Source: Acidobacteriota bacterium
Lineage (GTDB): Bacteria; Acidobacteriota; Terriglobia; Terriglobales; Acidobacteriaceae
Assembly (NCBI GenBank): GCA_003225055.1
Contig: QIAU01000120.1
Location: forward strand, 80,867 to 144,866
Direction of reading: 5' to 3'
Length of the DNA: 64,000 bases
Shown here one piece after another: positions 62,102 through 64,000 of the stretch (position 1 is the first letter of the stretch; the number at the start of each line of letters is the position of its first letter). The translations under genes and the position numbers were made by a program. The notes under the pieces were generated by a model, which saw nothing but the letters and a program-made list of their open reading frames with translations, had not been told where the DNA came from and did not search any database.

Positions 62102-62144
62102 GGGGCTCGGAATAAGCGGCAATTCGGCAATCGGATTCCTGCTG

Positions 62145-62150
62145 TATCAT
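62145..62150 (+). promoter_or_regulatory. -10 box (TATCAT) of a probably leaderless moeA transcript
   Basis: TATCAT ends six bases before the moeA ATG at 62157; no ribosome site intervenes. Confidence 0.4.
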
Positions 62151-62156
62151 CTCCCC

Positions 62157-63392
62157 ATGTCCGCTGTTCCCGAGCCACAGCTGGTGCTCTCCTTCGAAGA
62201 CGCTCGCCATGTTGTGGAAGAACACGCGGCAAAGCTGCGTCCTACGGGAACAGAAAAGCTCGATCTCTTGCAGGCGAGCGGCCGTGTATTAGCCGAACCC
62301 ATCCACGCGGACCGCGACTTTCCCCCTTTTCCTCGTGCCGCCCGCGACGGCTATGCGGTGCGAGCCTCCGACCTCCTACATCTGCCAGCCACGCTGGAAG
62401 TCATCGCAGAAATCAAGGCCGGAGCCGCGCCGGAAGACCTGCCGGAGAGTGTGAAATCCGGACAAGCAGTCGCCATCATGACCGGAGCACCGGCGCCTCA
62501 TGGGACCAATGCGGTCGTCATGGTGGAATACACAAAGCCTAAGCAAGACTATGTTGAGATCTCTAGAGCCGTTCGCGCCGGGGACAACATCGTCCCGGCC
62601 GGTTCCGAGGCCCGCGAAGGCGACTTGCTGCTGGCGGCTGGCACGCGCTTGACCGAAGCAGCTATCGCCGTCGCTGCTTCCGTTGGGAAGCCGTATGTGC
62701 AGGTTTATACCCGGCCGAAAGTTGCTGTGCTTTCGACCGGCGACGAGGTCGTCCCCATTGACACGCAACCCGGTCCAAACCAGATCCGTAACTCCAATAG
62801 CTACTCTCTGGCTGCCCAGATCATGGCGGCAGGTGCCGAGCCTGTTCTATTGCCCATAGCTCCGGACGAACCAAACCAGCTGTCGCAGTTGATCCGCCAC
62901 GGGTTGCAGTATGACCTGCTTCTCCTGGCGGGCGGTGTCTCCATGGGAAAGTACGATTTAGTCGAAGCAGTCATGGCCGGTTTGGAAGCAGGCTTTTTCT
63001 TCACCGGCGCGCAGATTCAGCCGGGACGTCCAGTCGTATTTGGGCGGGCTCAGAATAAGTACTTCTTTGGCCTGCCCGGCAATCCGGTCTCGACCATGGT
63101 GACCTTTGACCTGTTTGTTCGACCCATGCTCGACGCCCTCGCCGGAGCGACTCCACGCAAGCTGGTTTTTCTTCATGCCCGGCTGAAGACCGACGTCAAA
63201 ACCAAGACCGGGCTGAAGCGTTTCTTACCGGCGATTCTGTCAGGAGAATTCGAGGGTGTCGAAGTGGAATTGGCAGGCTGGCACGGCTCCGGCGACATCG
63301 CTACCACCGCTCGCTCCAACTGCTACATCTTGATCCCGCCCGACCGCGACCGGATCTGCGCCGGCGAGTGGGTGCCAGTGCTCCTGCGCTAA
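62157..63392 (+). CDS. moeA: molybdopterin molybdenumtransferase MoeA
   Basis: Inserts molybdate into adenylylated molybdopterin. 411 residues from ATG 62157 (the frame is open 21 codons upstream). The fold order is typical: PFPRAARDGYAVRASD, then TGAPAPHGTNAVVMVE, PKVAVLSTGDEVVPIDTQPGPNQIRNSNSYSLAAQ (MoaB-like domain) and LLLAGGVSMGKYDLVEAVM, FGLPGNPVSTMVTFDLFVRPML and the C-terminal MoeA-IV domain (GSGDIATTARSNCYILIP). Complete. No other moa/mob genes are in the window. Confidence 0.94.
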   Translation: MSAVPEPQLVLSFEDARHVVEEHAAKLRPTGTEKLDLLQASGRVLAEPIHADRDFPPFPRAARDGYAVRASDLLHLPATLEVIAEIKAGAAPEDLPESVKSGQAVAIMTGAPAPHGTNAVVMVEYTKPKQDYVEISRAVRAGDNIVPAGSEAREGDLLLAAGTRLTEAAIAVAASVGKPYVQVYTRPKVAVLSTGDEVVPIDTQPGPNQIRNSNSYSLAAQIMAAGAEPVLLPIAPDEPNQLSQLIRHGLQYDLLLLAGGVSMGKYDLVEAVMAGLEAGFFFTGAQIQPGRPVVFGRAQNKYFFGLPGNPVSTMVTFDLFVRPMLDALAGATPRKLVFLHARLKTDVKTKTGLKRFLPAILSGEFEGVEVELAGWHGSGDIATTARSNCYILIPPDRDRICAGEWVPVLLR

Positions 63393-63471
63393 TACCTTGC
63401 CATTCGCTAACCCGAAGTTCCAAGTAGGTTCAGACAGTATTCTGCTGATTCGCTGAGGGATAGTTTAAAAT

Positions 63472-64000
63472 TTAGTTTCCAGCTACTGGCAACAGATTCA
63501 GCAACTCATATGCCTTCGCCTGCAGGGGTGTCGGCGGCGGTACTTGTTGAAACGTGGGACCGGACTCATCCGTCTTTAGACTGTAGGTCACGCGCGCGCG
63601 ACTGGCTAAATCCGAAAGCAGAGTGGCGAAACTCTGTACTGGTAGTCCGTCTGCTGTCTGGTGCGTGAGTTTCTTGGCTTTTGCCGATTCCGAGCTGCGG
63701 GCAGGCAGAACCGGATCTCGTCGTCGCCGCTCTTGTGGAAGTTCCTCATCCTCAAACAGCAGCGGTGCCCACACCCGCCGCAGATGCCACTCCACATAAT
63801 AGGCCAACAGGCATAGAAAAATATGCGCCGGCACGCGCTCTTCGGTGCGATGACGGATGGGACGAATTAACAGATCCAGCCCTTTCAAACTGCGAAAGGC
63901 ACGCTCCACCTGCGCCAGACTCTTGTAGCCACGCACGGTATCGGCTGCCGATAACTGTTCCGCCGATTCGCTGGTGCGAATTACATAAATCCCATCCAAC
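63472..64000 (-). CDS. IS4/IS1634-type transposase, C-terminal part (runs off window)
   Basis: At least 175 residues in an open frame reaching the edge. It contains DGIYVIRTSESAEQL, YKSLAQVERAFRSLKGLDL and RPIRHRTEERVPAHIFLCLLAYYVEWHLRRVW, the region around the third acidic residue of DDE transposases of the IS1634/IS4 type (E in the QVERAFRSLK helix). The N-terminal DD part lies outside. The ATG at 63999 is internal, not the start. The frame is undamaged in the part visible. It ends 80 bases after moeA. Confidence 0.85.
   Translation of the reverse strand, partial: LDGIYVIRTSESAEQLSAADTVRGYKSLAQVERAFRSLKGLDLLIRPIRHRTEERVPAHIFLCLLAYYVEWHLRRVWAPLLFEDEELPQERRRRDPVLPARSSESAKAKKLTHQTADGLPVQSFATLLSDLASRARVTYSLKTDESGPTFQQVPPPTPLQAKAYELLNLLPVAGN
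63472..64000 (-). mobile_element. insertion sequence, IS4 superfamily, partial
   Basis: Identified by the transposase. One terminus should fall between 63393 and 63471, but without the other end the terminal inverted repeat cannot be defined. Confidence 0.7.

Noticed and set aside
1..64000. CRISPR array, rRNA operon, prophage
   Set aside because: No regularly spaced direct repeats with unique spacers, no rRNA-like sequence and no phage structural genes were seen.

Overview
The window looks like a piece of an Acidobacteriota chromosome (Terriglobia, Koribacter-like). The evidence is a typical acidobacterial CadC-like winged-helix/membrane regulator, a TonB receptor with an N-terminal carboxypeptidase-regulatory domain, secreted TPR proteins, small basic proteins of the RRISAAARRRI type, a roughly 60% GC housekeeping gene set, and abundant dispersed GTCATCCTGAGCG-type intergenic repeats. 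This assignment is inferred from protein features; there is no rRNA gene in the window.

Layout. 1-2.6 kb: edge-truncated M13 peptidase, a frameshifted DUF4097 remnant and a membrane-anchored regulator. 2.65-3.8 kb: small membrane protein and miaA. 3.97-7.86 kb: a GDP-mannose supply block (phosphohexomutase, manC, manA). 7.95-10.9 kb: aminotransferase-coaD and recA. 11.1-13.2 kb: an orphan ORF and a two-domain ThyX-like protein. 13.4-19.8 kb: secreted protein, DUF2071, antiporter, fabG, GNAT, dienelactone hydrolase, XRE regulator, MXAN_5187-like protein. 20.3-26.9 kb: purH, a large TPR protein, dGTPase, M20 peptidase. 27.1-28.9 kb: a candidate structured RNA and an OmpA-like gene with a palindromic promoter region. 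29.6-33.9 kb: ogt, APC permease, FAD amine oxidase, CDF transporter. 34-39 kb: ATP-dependent DNA ligase, DUF1385, prfA-prmC. 39.3-45.7 kb: TonB receptor, purF, purL. 45.8-51.9 kb: selB, trmFO, two MacB/FtsX-type permeases. 52-53.6 kb: a poorly coding stretch bounded by two related small basic-protein genes, one with an amber codon. 53.8-60.6 kb: der, a Rad3/DinG-type helicase, queD-queE-queC (preQ0 synthesis) and a TPR protein. 60.8-64 kb: a PilT-like ATPase, moeA and an edge-truncated IS4/IS1634-type transposase.

Functional themes are nucleotide synthesis (purH, purF, purL, ThyX-like, dGTPase), translation and tRNA modification (miaA, trmFO, prfA, prmC, selB, queDEC), DNA maintenance (recA, ligase, helicase, ogt) and envelope functions.

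The most unusual material is non-genic. Two dispersed palindromic repeat families (A and B below) enter or terminate genes (miaA, manA, purL, trmFO, the helicase), much as Rickettsia palindromic elements do. A third class consists of short tandem words with inverted partners, mostly in 5' intergenic regions. Several genes have a TAnnnT box exactly where a leaderless transcript would need it. A 173-nt segment with a long closing stem and U-tract looks like an uncharacterised small RNA.
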